Source of the DNA: Taibaiella sp041660405
Lineage (GTDB): Bacteria; Bacteroidota; Bacteroidia; Chitinophagales; Chitinophagaceae
Assembly: GCA_041660405.1 (NCBI GenBank)
Contig: JBAZWL010000019.1
Coordinates: 25,381 to 89,380 of the forward strand
Direction: 5' to 3'
Length of the DNA: 64,000 nucleotides
Shown: positions 24,193 to 33,538 of the stretch, piece after piece
Layout: every line of letters begins with the position of its first letter
How positions within the stretch are numbered: position 1 is the stretch's first letter
Notes under the pieces: model-generated
Told to the model about the DNA's origin: nothing
Seen by the model: only the letters and a program-made list of their open reading frames with translations
The model's database searches: none
Program-made: the position numbers and the translations under genes

Positions 24193-24293
24193 ACAATTTC
24201 GCGGCAATTGGGTAAATAGGTTTTCAAGATCAATATCAGCAACCATATAGTATCTGCATCTACTGAGTATTGAGTGTGGATAAAAGTAATTAT

Positions 24294-24336
24294 CAAAATT
24301 ATGTTCAAACACGACGCTAAACAGTGACCTGGGTCA
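24294..24336 (-). promoter_or_regulatory. Lipid-transport operon promoter with perfect Crp/Fnr palindrome
   Basis: TGACCTGGGTCA (24325-24336) lies 23 nt upstream of TAATTTTG on the minus strand (24294-24301). The palindrome centre falls about 41.5 bases before the expected transcription start, the class II activator position. Confidence 0.6.
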
Positions 24337-24453
24337 GTGCCTTATGTGATTAAGCTTAACTCAGAATAAGTTAAAGCCGGGTCATTAGTTTGAACTAAGA
24401 GGCTTTTAAAAAAAACCTTTGATCCGGTAGCTTTTACAAGTACCGTTGAGTTT

Positions 24454-25533
24454 TTAAGCTCCCTCTGATTGGATCTTTTCTCTACGCATAAGGACAGCGG
24501 CAAGCACAACTATCCAAAGCAAAAAAACACCGATATTAATACGCTCCCAGACTCCCATATGCGGAGTTGGCCTATTTGTTGAGATGTCCGGCGCATCCAA
24601 AAAGGTCAATGTGCCAAAGACAAAAAGAATTATCAATGATGCTATTGAATAAATACGAAATTTTTTGCCAAGTGCGGTAGACGCCAAACCGAGTGCGAGC
24701 AAAAAGATAAGTTCGGTCAACACACCAAGAATGATGTGCATAGTATCCGAAAATGTTGCACCTCCCGCTGCCAGCGCCTCCCTTAGATGCATTGGCGCAA
24801 ACGGCCATAGAAGCCCAAGCGCACTATAGGCAATTAATAAACCACCCGTGATGCGAAGCAGACGGTTTCCTGTAGCTGATTCCCAAACACCATAGGCAAA
24901 GGCGATCATAAGTAAAGTATAGGGAGTGCTTAGTACTATCCATAGCATTCGCGTTGGCGCACCAACAGCGGAAAGCTCACTTACGGTCTGTGAAGCAGAA
25001 TCATAACCCTTCCATTGCGCGGCTACAATAATATTAATAGCAATATAAAGCAATGAAGAAAGAATACCGCAAATGAGGGAGGCTCTCCAGATCATGGTAC
25101 GCCTTGAGGGAAGCATGAGGATAGTCATCACCCCGCCCGGAATTACAGGAAGTCCCCACATGGCATGCAACCAATGCAATTGTTGCAGAATAGCGATTTC
25201 GACCCAAAACCAAATGGCAAGTCCGCCAGTAGCAAGTGTAGCCATAATCCACGCATTAGCTATTCGGCGAAGGACAGCAATAAAGGCAAGCACATTCAGA
25301 ATACCCAATCCAAACAGAAGGATGCCTGGCATCAGAAAATTATCGAAGGTCCCACGCATAATACTGACTGGCATATCCATCAATCTGCCGTCGGGAGCAA
25401 TTATCAGGATAGTACCGCCCAACAAGCACCCTACGGCTTCATAAGCAAGAACGGCAAGCAAAATAACACGTTGCCATTTTACCAGGGTTGTTGTCTGTAG
25501 GTTTTTTCGGGAGTCATGTATAGCTATTGACAT
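24454..25533 (-). CDS. DUF998-type multi-pass membrane protein
   Basis: A 359-residue polytopic membrane protein with about ten to eleven hydrophobic segments. The second half carries the DUF998 start YDSASQTVSELSAVGAPTR, then alternating membrane segments with a conserved His region (PMHLREALAAGG..FSDTMHIILG). The first half is a separate set of four hydrophobic segments. Function unknown. The coding sequence looks richer in G+C than its neighbours, and no regulon-type site was seen upstream, so it may be a later arrival. Confidence 0.75.
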   Translation of the reverse strand: MSIAIHDSRKNLQTTTLVKWQRVILLAVLAYEAVGCLLGGTILIIAPDGRLMDMPVSIMRGTFDNFLMPGILLFGLGILNVLAFIAVLRRIANAWIMATLATGGLAIWFWVEIAILQQLHWLHAMWGLPVIPGGVMTILMLPSRRTMIWRASLICGILSSLLYIAINIIVAAQWKGYDSASQTVSELSAVGAPTRMLWIVLSTPYTLLMIAFAYGVWESATGNRLLRITGGLLIAYSALGLLWPFAPMHLREALAAGGATFSDTMHIILGVLTELIFLLALGLASTALGKKFRIYSIASLIILFVFGTLTFLDAPDISTNRPTPHMGVWERINIGVFLLWIVVLAAVLMRREKIQSEGA

Positions 25534-25718
25534 GATTTCACATTTATTAGGTTAGTAAATTCACTATGCACAAGTTTAAGTTGGCTGTATTTGCCCTCAT
25601 TCGTTTCAAACTATAAAACTTAGATGTAAACGATTACAGCTCTTCTTGGAGTGCAAGATATTTCAATGCATATTCGCTGAATATGACTTCCATCATATAT
25701 GGCAATGATGTTACACCT

Positions 25719-26228
25719 CTATGCAGTTTTAAAAGCAATATTTGCTTCCGAAAGTTTCTTATAGAAATGTCTTTCTTTTCTCAGATTATTCCAGTCATAG
25801 ATCAGGTAGTCAACGGAGGTCCAAAGCAGGAACCATGAGGCCGGTTCCATAATGGTGCTCAATAAGGTAGTTGCAAGTGACCGGATACCCAGGAATATTG
25901 CTGTAGCATCCAGCATCATGATTACAATACCTATTGTGCCCAGGAGTATACTGGTGTTCAGCTTCCGGCGACATTTACCCCGGCATAACTGATATTGTGT
26001 CTGGAAGAATTTTTTCAGACTATTGCTGATAACAGCTTCCGTAGCCTCTTCCCTTTTCGGCTCTGGCACCAACAAGGTCAACTCTTCTATGGGTTCCTGC
26101 TGGTAACGCATATCCATCCGTAGTTCATGAAGAAAATCTTCCGATATTCTCCGCAATTGGTAATGCCGGGAGTCAAAATCGGAGTAGATATCATTATAGT
26201 CATCCAGCCAGAAACTCGAAGTGATCAT
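25719..26228 (-). CDS. Hypothetical membrane protein
   Basis: A 169-residue protein: a soluble, acidic N-terminal half (SDFDSRHYQLRRISEDFLHELRMDM), a basic Cys-containing stretch (YQLCRGKCRRKLN), then two hydrophobic segments (TSILLGTIGIVIMMLDATAIFLG and MEPASWFLLWTSVDYLIY). No family recognised. It is single, and its promoter has a perfect Crp/Fnr palindrome with a full -7 box at the regulon spacing, so it is probably an envelope member of the stress regulon. Confidence 0.75.
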   Translation of the reverse strand: MITSSFWLDDYNDIYSDFDSRHYQLRRISEDFLHELRMDMRYQQEPIEELTLLVPEPKREEATEAVISNSLKKFFQTQYQLCRGKCRRKLNTSILLGTIGIVIMMLDATAIFLGIRSLATTLLSTIMEPASWFLLWTSVDYLIYDWNNLRKERHFYKKLSEANIAFKTA

Positions 26229-26261
26229 GGTTGTGCCGTTTAGTAAACACTATTCCTATAC

Positions 26262-26304
26262 CAAAAGTACCGGTGTTTTTACAGCTAAATAATGATATGC
26301 ATCA
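26262..26304 (-). promoter_or_regulatory. Promoter with perfect Crp/Fnr palindrome
   Basis: TGATATGCATCA (26293-26304) lies 23 nt upstream of TACTTTTG on the minus strand (26262-26269), the same geometry as the lipid-transport operon promoter. Confidence 0.6.
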
Positions 26305-26398
26305 TCCCGATGGCTAAGTGTGAAAGGTTGAGACATGGAATCATATTTGCGGTTTCCCCGGTGGAATTACCTATTTTGAAGAATTGAATTCCATGGCA

Positions 26399-28066
26399 TT
26401 ACTTTGACAAGCTTTCCTTTTCCAGCCTTGCATCAAAGGCATCCAACTCCTCCTGATTGAGCAATATATCCTTAACACTCAATACAAGGGAGTGGAGTGC
26501 GTTTGACAGTTCCCGGTTAAAATTAATTATAGTCGAAATTTCAATTTCCGAAAGCCCGGCAGATGCATCTATGTGGTATAGTTTATTTAATACCTGCGTA
26601 TTGTTAACCGGAATCATTTGATAAACTTTAGCCAGATGATTATTGTTATCCAATTTCTCCGTTGTCAATATAATATCAGATATGTGCTGTAGTATTTCAT
26701 CAGCAAATTGCCTCAACTGAAGATAGAAGCCGTATTTGGCTTCATTGGCCGATTTACTCAACTGGACGATATCTTGTTTTGCGTCCTGCAAACTTTTTGC
26801 AGCAAACATGCCGGCACGCACGGAAGACATCAGTCGGTCAAGATCTTCTCTTTGCTTAAGGGGAATCTGGTCATTTTGCAGCAGGATATAATATCTGTGA
26901 ATATCACCATGTAGCTGTTTAATAAGACTGTATTGCCCTACCAGATTTTCTTCACGAAAAGACGAAGGAACCTCAGCAGTGATAGGTAGCACCTTTTCCG
27001 AATCGATTATATGGACAGCGAATTGCAATACCGTTTTCAGAAAATATAGCACTTCACTTTCCAGTGTAGTAATAGCAAGTTCAATATCAGGAACCGGAAG
27101 CTTGCCAATATATTTTGTAACCCTGACTTCATTCAAAAATCTTTTCTTCAGAAACGTCTCCCAAAACGTAAGAAAGGGGCCGAACAGCATAATGGCAAGC
27201 AGGTTGACAAGGGTCTGAAAGAAAGCCAGGGCATATAACGGATCCCTGATGAATAATATCTCAGTGATCAGTTTATTGATGGGAATTAATAAGATTAATA
27301 CTACAATTGCATTCAGCAGGTTGAACAGGAAATTACCCAATGCCAACCTTTTCATAGTAGATTCCCTGTTGTAAGAAACAAAGAGAAATTTTAATGTAGT
27401 ACCTATCTCAGCACCCAGTACCACGGCTGTAGCCAGATACAAGTTGATTATATCAGCATGTAGTGCGCTGAGCACGATGACCAGAGTCGCCGCACTTGAT
27501 TGGATCAATGCAGTGATCAATATTCCAAATAACAGGCCAACCACCACGGAGTATTCGTTAAGCGTGGACAGATCGATACTGCCGAGATATCCTCCCATAC
27601 CCGTTTTGATTAGTTCGAGCCCCATCATAATGAAGCCAAGCCCTAAAAGACAGGAGAATGCATTGTATATAATTACCTTATTTTTTAACAGCGCTCTGAA
27701 TATTCCAGCCAGAGCTATTATAGGCAAGGCAATGAGATCGACATCAAACCGAAACCCCAGTGAGGACAGTATCCAGGTATTTAACGTGGTACCGAGGTTA
27801 GAACCAAGCAATACGGCCAATGCATTCCTTAATGGGATAGCACCAGAACCTGCCAGGGATAATACCATTAAATTTACGACCGAACTACTCTGAAGTATTC
27901 CCGATGCGAGCGTTCCTATTCCTATAGCTTTAGCGGCGTGGGCAGTATTTTTTTTGAGGAAGAGCTTAAAACTTCTCCCCGAAAGCATTTGTGTAGCCTC
28001 TTCCAGGAAATTCATTCCTAAAACAAAAATAGCTGCGCCTGCAAGCACTGTCCATAGATTCGCCAT
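26399..28066 (-). CDS. Na/Pi cotransporter family protein with PhoU-like C-terminus
   Basis: A 555-residue protein. The N-terminal 310 residues have the two Na/Pi-cotransporter repeats with QSSS-type motifs (GILQSSSVVNLMVLSLAGSGAI and ALIQSSAATLVIVLSAL) and GSNLGTTLNTW / GAEIGTTLKFL. The C-terminal 240 residues are helical and PhoU-like (SLQDAKQDIVQLSKSANE). Such proteins carry phosphate with sodium. Placement among stress genes suggests a link to phosphate or ion balance. No regulon-type site was found upstream. Confidence 0.9.
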   Translation of the reverse strand: MANLWTVLAGAAIFVLGMNFLEEATQMLSGRSFKLFLKKNTAHAAKAIGIGTLASGILQSSSVVNLMVLSLAGSGAIPLRNALAVLLGSNLGTTLNTWILSSLGFRFDVDLIALPIIALAGIFRALLKNKVIIYNAFSCLLGLGFIMMGLELIKTGMGGYLGSIDLSTLNEYSVVVGLLFGILITALIQSSAATLVIVLSALHADIINLYLATAVVLGAEIGTTLKFLFVSYNRESTMKRLALGNFLFNLLNAIVVLILLIPINKLITEILFIRDPLYALAFFQTLVNLLAIMLFGPFLTFWETFLKKRFLNEVRVTKYIGKLPVPDIELAITTLESEVLYFLKTVLQFAVHIIDSEKVLPITAEVPSSFREENLVGQYSLIKQLHGDIHRYYILLQNDQIPLKQREDLDRLMSSVRAGMFAAKSLQDAKQDIVQLSKSANEAKYGFYLQLRQFADEILQHISDIILTTEKLDNNNHLAKVYQMIPVNNTQVLNKLYHIDASAGLSEIEISTIINFNRELSNALHSLVLSVKDILLNQEELDAFDARLEKESLSK

Positions 28067-28179
28067 AATGTGATTTGAATGATCAGAAAATCGGCTTGTT
28101 ATTTAAAGACCCTTGAGTTAAATTCATTCTTAGATTTCAGACTTATTCTCTTTTTATGTATTTACTCTATTTCTGAAGA

Positions 28180-28902
28180 TCATTCTGATTTTTGCAAATC
28201 ATTTAGTTTGACTTCTTCCACACTTCGCTTTACCAAATCTTCAAGATAATCGGTTTGCAATTCCTGAATTTCTAAAAGCCTCTTGCTTTGATAAACAAGT
28301 AAATGATCTATTTTCTCACTTAGTAATTTTATTTCTAACTCCGCTTTTAAATTGATCTTAAAGTCATGTTCTCCCCTGACCCTGTCTTTTTCCTCCTGCC
28401 GATTTTGGCTCATCATTATTATCGGGGCTTGTATGGCGGCAAGGCAGGAAAGCAGGAGATTGAGCAGGATAAAGGGATAAGGGTCGAACGTGTGGGATGC
28501 TAAAAACCAAACATTAACGATTATCCAAACTAAGATGAAAGAAAAGAATGTGATAATAAAGGTCCAACTGCCACCAAAGGCGGCCACCTTATCTGCAACT
28601 TTTTGACCGAGCGACAGTTCAGCTTCCAATTCTTCGCGGATATCTTCTGAAAGAATTGAATTGTTTTTGATTGCGTTGATAACATCTGCATCAATACATT
28701 CCAGCTCTCCCTTCTCCTGTGCGATCAAAGAGACAAGATAGAGTCGCCGGTATTTATTAAGTTCGGATACTGAAATATGGTCGCCCTTTTCAAAGCTTGG
28801 GAAGTCGGATTTTATCAATCTGAAAATACCGTCTCTTATATCTGCACCACTTATAGCTCCTCCCTGCTCCAATTCCATTTTGCTGATATAACTTATACTC
28901 AT
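28180..28902 (-). CDS. DUF1003 membrane protein
   Basis: A 240-residue protein. The core VADKVAAFGGSWTFIITFFSFILVWIIVN, then FDPYPFILLNLLLSCLAAIQAPIIMMSQNRQ is the DUF1003 signature with two membrane segments, followed by a charged cytoplasmic helix (RVRGEHDFKINLKAELEIKLLSEKIDHLL). The N-terminal 80 residues are soluble. Function unknown; homologues often sit with Mg2+/ion or stress genes. It is transcribed alone or with the Na/Pi transporter downstream. Confidence 0.88.
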   Translation of the reverse strand: MSISYISKMELEQGGAISGADIRDGIFRLIKSDFPSFEKGDHISVSELNKYRRLYLVSLIAQEKGELECIDADVINAIKNNSILSEDIREELEAELSLGQKVADKVAAFGGSWTFIITFFSFILVWIIVNVWFLASHTFDPYPFILLNLLLSCLAAIQAPIIMMSQNRQEEKDRVRGEHDFKINLKAELEIKLLSEKIDHLLVYQSKRLLEIQELQTDYLEDLVKRSVEEVKLNDLQKSE

Positions 28903-28981
28903 TGTTGTAACTTAAAATTTTAAGTGCAATTGCACATTTATATAACTTACGTACGTTCAAGAAGATTGAAATCAGGAGTCT

Positions 28982-29803
28982 TTAACGAAGGATCATAACC
29001 GGTACTTCAGGATCCAGCACCATTTTTTTACTGACACTCCTGTGAAAAATGCTTTCTACGAAGTTGCGCTCTTTCGGTACTAGTATCAATACATCTATTC
29101 CACTTTTCTTCACAAAGTCTTCCAGTCCTTCTTTTATATCCTCATTCGTGGAGATCCTAATCTCGGGATGCAGTCTGGCCAAATCGTTCTGTATAAATTT
29201 CGTTTCGGCCAATACCTGGGGATACATCTTTTCGCTTGGCTTACTAACGTACAATACTTCAAGCTTTGCATCAAAATGGTCGAATATATCCTTTATACCA
29301 GGAAAGGGCACTGTGTCAGAAACATTACGCATATCGCAGGCCAAACCTATTTTATGAATGCCATTGAAATGATAGCCCGGAGGTATTACAAAAAGTGGAT
29401 GATTAAGATGCTTAGCTGCAGTAAGACTGAAACTGCCTAAGAAAAATGCTTCGGAGGCTCCTGCCCCACTTGTGCCCATGATCATGGCAAAAGTATTTTG
29501 TTTATGGTTTAAGCTTTCAATCTCTCCCATAAAGCCTCCGGTAGTAACCTTACAGATAATGCACACTTTATCATTACTATATTTTTCCAGTTTTTCCTTA
29601 AGTTCTTTTAGAGATTGGTTGGCTTCTGCCATAGATACTTCATAACTGTCCGGAGGAAGAGGCACTTCTGAAACTGTAATAGGTAACTGCAATACATGCA
29701 GCAATACAATATTTGCCTGAATATGTCTTGCAATTTCTACAGCATAATAAGCTGCATTAACTGAGGTAGTTGAAAAGTCGGTTGGGACAATAATATTTTT
29801 CAT
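28982..29803 (-). CDS. Universal stress protein (tandem Usp)
   Basis: A 273-residue protein with two Usp folds. The first begins MKNIIVPTDFSTTSVNAAYYAVEIA and includes IMGTSGAGASEAFFLGSFS, the ATP-loop position G-x-x-G-x9-G(S/T). The second (IHKIGLACDMRNVSDTVPF to DVLILVPKERNFVESIFHRS) is more diverged. Usp proteins bind ATP or AMP and support survival under energy stress. A -7 box TAATTTTG (29827-29834) and a one-mismatch Crp/Fnr-type site (29858-29869) precede it at the regulon spacing. Confidence 0.92.
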   Translation of the reverse strand: MKNIIVPTDFSTTSVNAAYYAVEIARHIQANIVLLHVLQLPITVSEVPLPPDSYEVSMAEANQSLKELKEKLEKYSNDKVCIICKVTTGGFMGEIESLNHKQNTFAMIMGTSGAGASEAFFLGSFSLTAAKHLNHPLFVIPPGYHFNGIHKIGLACDMRNVSDTVPFPGIKDIFDHFDAKLEVLYVSKPSEKMYPQVLAETKFIQNDLARLHPEIRISTNEDIKEGLEDFVKKSGIDVLILVPKERNFVESIFHRSVSKKMVLDPEVPVMILR

Positions 29804-30110
29804 AAAATGCTTTTGAATTATGAGGCCAAAATTAGAAGCAACTCATTACAAAAGCACTGACTTTGGACATCATTTAGTATGATATTGGTCTTGTTATGGT
29901 CGGTATAGCTTCCAGGTCCACCGGATGAAGTATGTGACCTTATATACTGCCCGATATGAACCCTAAAAATTGCTGAAACAAATTGATAAGAATTTGTCGG
30001 GCACTAATATCCAGGTTCATAAGTTAAAAAGTACAGCAGAATAATAACAGATATTGCCGGATTATGAACATACACATCTCAATGTTAAATCCAATCAATT
30101 AATCAGGTGT
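29804..30110. other. Intergenic region with the universal stress protein promoter
   Basis: Within this 307-base gap the minus-strand promoter of the stress gene is visible: TAATTTTG at 29827-29834 and, 23 nt further upstream, TGACTTTGGACA (29858-29869), one mismatch from TGAY-N4-RTCA. I see no coding frame or hairpin in the rest. Confidence 0.45.
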
Positions 30111-31370
30111 TCATCCATTTGCATAGTGGATGAGAGATTTTGAATCTAATGCCAACTCAGATAAAAACACTTTTAAATAGTCTACTTCAACATGATCCAT
30201 TACTACTATTTTATACCAGCCGGGTATACCATCATGTGTATCAGGAACGAGTCCAAATTTTTTAGCTAAACCAGTAGCTATATGTGACGCATTGATTGCT
30301 ACAATATTCAGATCTGGGTGACGGTAAAATGCAAAATTCATGTCTTTTAATTGATCACAGAGCCACTGTGTTCTGTATAATAATTTATTGATTTTTTCAA
30401 GCCAGCCATACGGACCATAGGTAAATAATATCATCCATACCGCTACAGCATTGGCTCCAGAGCGACTACCACTTAAGGTCAGGTCCATACCATTGACGTA
30501 CTTTGCCTCCTTAGTACAAACAAATTTCATCAGCCCTTTTCTGCCTATAAAAATGCCGGTTCCATAAGGTGCTTGCAACATCTTATGGGCATCAAGGGTT
30601 ACTGATGAAACATTCCGGTTAGAAAAATTAATTTTATTTTCTGAACAGCTAATAGGGTAAATAAATCCACCAAATGCGCCATCAACATGTATTTTATATT
30701 GAACCTCATGCTCCTCCAGGCAATCAGCATAAAGATCAGGATCATCCACACTGCCAAACATAGTGGTCGCCATATTAGAAATGACAATGAAGTACTTTAT
30801 GCCTTCATCTTTTGCCTTTTTTATTTCATATTCCAGAGCATCTGCCAGGATTGTTCTTGTAATATCATCGACTTTCACGCTTATGGACCTGATGTTAAGC
30901 AAATCTGATGCTTTCTGAACAGAATAGTGAGTATCGGAAGAACTAAGCAACGCTATCTCGTTGATTTCAGCATTGAACTCTTCAATGAAGTAATTACGAT
31001 AAATCCATGCCGCCTGGATATTAGCTTCTGTTCCTCCTGCAGCGATGTATCCATCACAACTATTAGCTTCTGCTTTAAAAACATCAACACAAAGCAATTC
31101 GATAACTTCTTTCTCAAGTTCTTGAGTGCCTTCAAAGAAAGGTTCAGACTCACCCAGCGTGTGACATCCAATATGATTGGGATTCTGAATATAAGTACGT
31201 AATAATGGTGCTTCATTCAGGAAGGAAGCTTGTTCATAAAAGACATTGGGATCAAGCTTGGATACCGGTATTCCAAGTGGAATAAAATCCTGGTAGTTAA
31301 CATTCCTATTCAGGGCAGCAGTAATGATCCTATCTTGTTCTCTATGCGAAAGTTTCTTCCAATATTTCAT
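30111..31370 (-). CDS. PLP-dependent group II decarboxylase
   Basis: A 419-residue fold-type I enzyme. CDGYIAAGGTEANIQAAWIYRNYF is the PLP phosphate-binding region, HVDGAFGGFIYP carries the PLP-pyridine Asp, and SVTLDAHKMLQAPYGTGIF contains the Schiff-base lysine. This layout fits aromatic-L-amino-acid or glutamate/tyrosine decarboxylase relatives; the substrate is not clear. The start MKYWKKLSHREQ at 31370 fits the family. The frame is open up to 31574, which would add 68 residues without family resemblance. The gene is isolated. Confidence 0.88.
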   Translation of the reverse strand: MKYWKKLSHREQDRIITAALNRNVNYQDFIPLGIPVSKLDPNVFYEQASFLNEAPLLRTYIQNPNHIGCHTLGESEPFFEGTQELEKEVIELLCVDVFKAEANSCDGYIAAGGTEANIQAAWIYRNYFIEEFNAEINEIALLSSSDTHYSVQKASDLLNIRSISVKVDDITRTILADALEYEIKKAKDEGIKYFIVISNMATTMFGSVDDPDLYADCLEEHEVQYKIHVDGAFGGFIYPISCSENKINFSNRNVSSVTLDAHKMLQAPYGTGIFIGRKGLMKFVCTKEAKYVNGMDLTLSGSRSGANAVAVWMILFTYGPYGWLEKINKLLYRTQWLCDQLKDMNFAFYRHPDLNIVAINASHIATGLAKKFGLVPDTHDGIPGWYKIVVMDHVEVDYLKVFLSELALDSKSLIHYANG

Positions 31371-31622
31371 CGTGTTTTTTAGTATTGTACTTATAGTGTT
31401 GTGCTTTATGATAACAGCATTTTGTTGTAATAATTCCCGAAGTGCAAATGTCAATGTTAATTCATCTGAATAACGATGACCAAAATCATCTTTGCTACTG
31501 ATCGGAAATATCGTTTGGGTTTTGCTATTGCATAGTATCTTAAATCCATTACTTATTCCGTAATAAACAAACAATAAGCTGCAGAAAAATTAGCGACATT
31601 AATGTCAAGCAAATAACGTTAT

Positions 31623-31865
31623 ATGCACCGAATAATATCTCTCCTGAAAATTTTGCTTTGCTCCCTTCTGATTTCTTGTAGTAAAGAAAGAAAAAGTGCC
31701 CACGATGTTGTGGTGAACTACTATAAAGAAGACAGTTTTAATGGTGCTGTTTTGATAGCGAAGAATGGCCATAAGATTTATGATACCTTGTTAGGCTATA
31801 GTGATTTTAGCCGTAAAAACTACATTGACGAAGCATACAGCTTTTTTTATAGCGTCACTGAGTAA
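31623..31865 (+). pseudogene. 5' fragment of a serine hydrolase (beta-lactamase family) gene
   Basis: The 80-residue frame starts with a lipoprotein signal (ISLLKILLCSLLISCSKE) and continues YYKEDSFNGAVLIAKNGHKIYDTLLGYSDF, which is the N-terminus of class C-like serine hydrolases. It stops at FYSVTE, just where the catalytic S-x-x-K motif (SVTK) should be. The remaining 300 or so residues are not found downstream in any frame. It is a truncated gene, not a functional enzyme. Confidence 0.65.
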
Positions 31866-32067
31866 GCCGGTTACAGCTGTAAGCAGCTTACTATAAATAA
31901 GATAACCTTAGCCACCATTTTTGGCTGTATTGAAATATCACTTGGCAACTTGAAATCAACCTAAGATTTTGCCTTATTAAGAAGGACTTACTTTCTAATT
32001 CACCGACCTATAGATGAATGCTTTGAACACCATCCTAAAAAGATGATCTGAATGTAGAAATACAATT

Positions 32068-33267
32068 TTATTTGAACTTTATGTTCAATGAAATGATATC
32101 CAAATTTAAACTGGTACTGCGTGTATAATGGCCATAACGTAACTCTACCATATTAAAAGCAGCTATACCCAGCACCCCTTTTGGCGGAGCATACCGGATA
32201 CCTGTACCAAAAAAGTTACTGTTGAATTTCGAAAGATCATAATTACTGATATAGTATTCGTCTTGCGCAGTATGTTCTTTATAAGGCGCAAAATACTTGC
32301 TCGCTGTTTGTGTATAGTAACGATAGAAAGGGCTTACTGATAAAAACGGGGTGATCTTTACCGGCAATTCAATGTCGGCCGTATGCGCTGTAACTCCCCA
32401 GTTATCCGTATAAAACCGATAGTAGGCACGAACAATAAAGCGATCACCTATGAAATAATTAGCCCGGATACCCAACGGAACTTTCAACCTGTTATCCGGC
32501 ATGTTTTCCTGATGTACACTGCCATCTGCAAAGTAAACACGGTGGAAAGGCAGACTCAGGTACCCTTGCTGTTGTATGAGATCGGCAATGAACATTATCT
32601 GTAATCTCTGATTAACGATCTGCAAGTAAGACAAGGAACCTGCAATGGTATTTCGTGCTGAAGTTTCATATTGTTCATCTTTTGACTGTCCGTTATAACC
32701 CGGGCGTAGTTCCACTGGCGTCACCAGTTTAACCTGGTCCAGATATACCTGGAGCTTTGCTGTAAATTCGCCGTTCCTGTTCTTTGTTTTTTGCGAAAAG
32801 AAGATATTACCACCATATGATTTATAGTCATACTCGGTCGATAATGACAGGGCTGCACCTATAGTATAGCCTTTCTGTTCATTTTCCATGCTCCAACTCA
32901 AAGACGGATAAATCCTTTTATCGCCATGAGAGGCAGAAGAGTTGGCTTGCAAGTCAATCATATCAGAAGATGCAGAGGTATAGTTATCGAGCCCTGCCTC
33001 AATTCCAAAAGTATGCTTGCGGAATTTTTTATCGTATTTGGATAGCGTTACATCAATGATATTGGCGATATCAGTTAATTTTTCCGATCCTATGCCACCT
33101 GTCACCGATGCATTATTGCCATCCTGCTTATAGTAACTGGAAATAAAATCGACTTCTTCCACCTTAAGCTTACGGCTACGAAAACCGGTATCAACTTCAC
33201 CTTTCTGTTGTGCTATACTATGCAGGAATGCCAGTATTCCTGCAGCACTTAAGAATATTCTTTTCAT
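32068..33267 (-). CDS. DUF3570 outer-membrane beta-barrel protein
   Basis: A 399-residue secreted protein (signal MKRIFLSAAGILAFLHSIAQ). The rest is a series of amphipathic strands with alternating aromatics, as in an outer-membrane barrel. VEEVDFISSYYKQDGNNASVTGG and the end SLNLDIISLNIKFK fit DUF3570. The typical cluster of thioredoxin-like protein, ApbE, DUF4266 and DUF3570 is complete here on one strand. The function of DUF3570 is not established; an outer-membrane partner of a redox or metal-related lipoprotein is a reasonable inference. Confidence 0.88.
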   Translation of the reverse strand: MKRIFLSAAGILAFLHSIAQQKGEVDTGFRSRKLKVEEVDFISSYYKQDGNNASVTGGIGSEKLTDIANIIDVTLSKYDKKFRKHTFGIEAGLDNYTSASSDMIDLQANSSASHGDKRIYPSLSWSMENEQKGYTIGAALSLSTEYDYKSYGGNIFFSQKTKNRNGEFTAKLQVYLDQVKLVTPVELRPGYNGQSKDEQYETSARNTIAGSLSYLQIVNQRLQIMFIADLIQQQGYLSLPFHRVYFADGSVHQENMPDNRLKVPLGIRANYFIGDRFIVRAYYRFYTDNWGVTAHTADIELPVKITPFLSVSPFYRYYTQTASKYFAPYKEHTAQDEYYISNYDLSKFNSNFFGTGIRYAPPKGVLGIAAFNMVELRYGHYTRSTSLNLDIISLNIKFK

Positions 33268-33307
33268 TTCTTATTGATTACATTGAAAAAAGAGAAAAAG
33301 GTGTGCT

Positions 33308-33538
33308 TTAGTTACATCCGCAGCCACCGCCACTCTTACCCGAATTAGCACCCGAGGCACCTTCACGGTAGGACTGAAAACTCATTTCCGTTTTTTCTAC
33401 TTTTCTATTGTTGAGCACCATTTCCGAATCATTCAACCGATTCTTTTGGTATTCCTTTACTGTGGTGCAGGAATTCAGCATCAAAAGTCCGCATCCAACC
33501 AGGATCACAGCTTTTATCGATGGATTCATTCTTTTCAT
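33308..33538 (-). CDS. DUF4266 lipoprotein with Cys-rich C-terminus
   Basis: A 76-residue lipoprotein: signal MKRMNPSIKAVILVGCGLLM then LNSC lipobox, then YQKNRLNDSEMVLNN and the family end SYREGASGANSGKSGGGCGCN. The invariant C-terminal GGGCGCN has two cysteines that could bind metal or accept a modification. The start codon overlaps the ApbE stop by 4 bases (33535-33538), so translation is coupled. Its role is not established. Confidence 0.88.
   Translation of the reverse strand: MKRMNPSIKAVILVGCGLLMLNSCTTVKEYQKNRLNDSEMVLNNRKVEKTEMSFQSYREGASGANSGKSGGGCGCN

Noticed and set aside
24572..24808. Several long frames antisense or shifted within the DUF998, FAD oxidase, LamG and P-type ATPase genes
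   Set aside because: They are shadows of well-supported genes and carry no motif of their own.
31371..31574. N-terminal extension of the PLP decarboxylase by 68 residues
   Set aside because: The frame is open, but the added residues have no family resemblance and MKYWKKL at 31370 is a typical start for the family.
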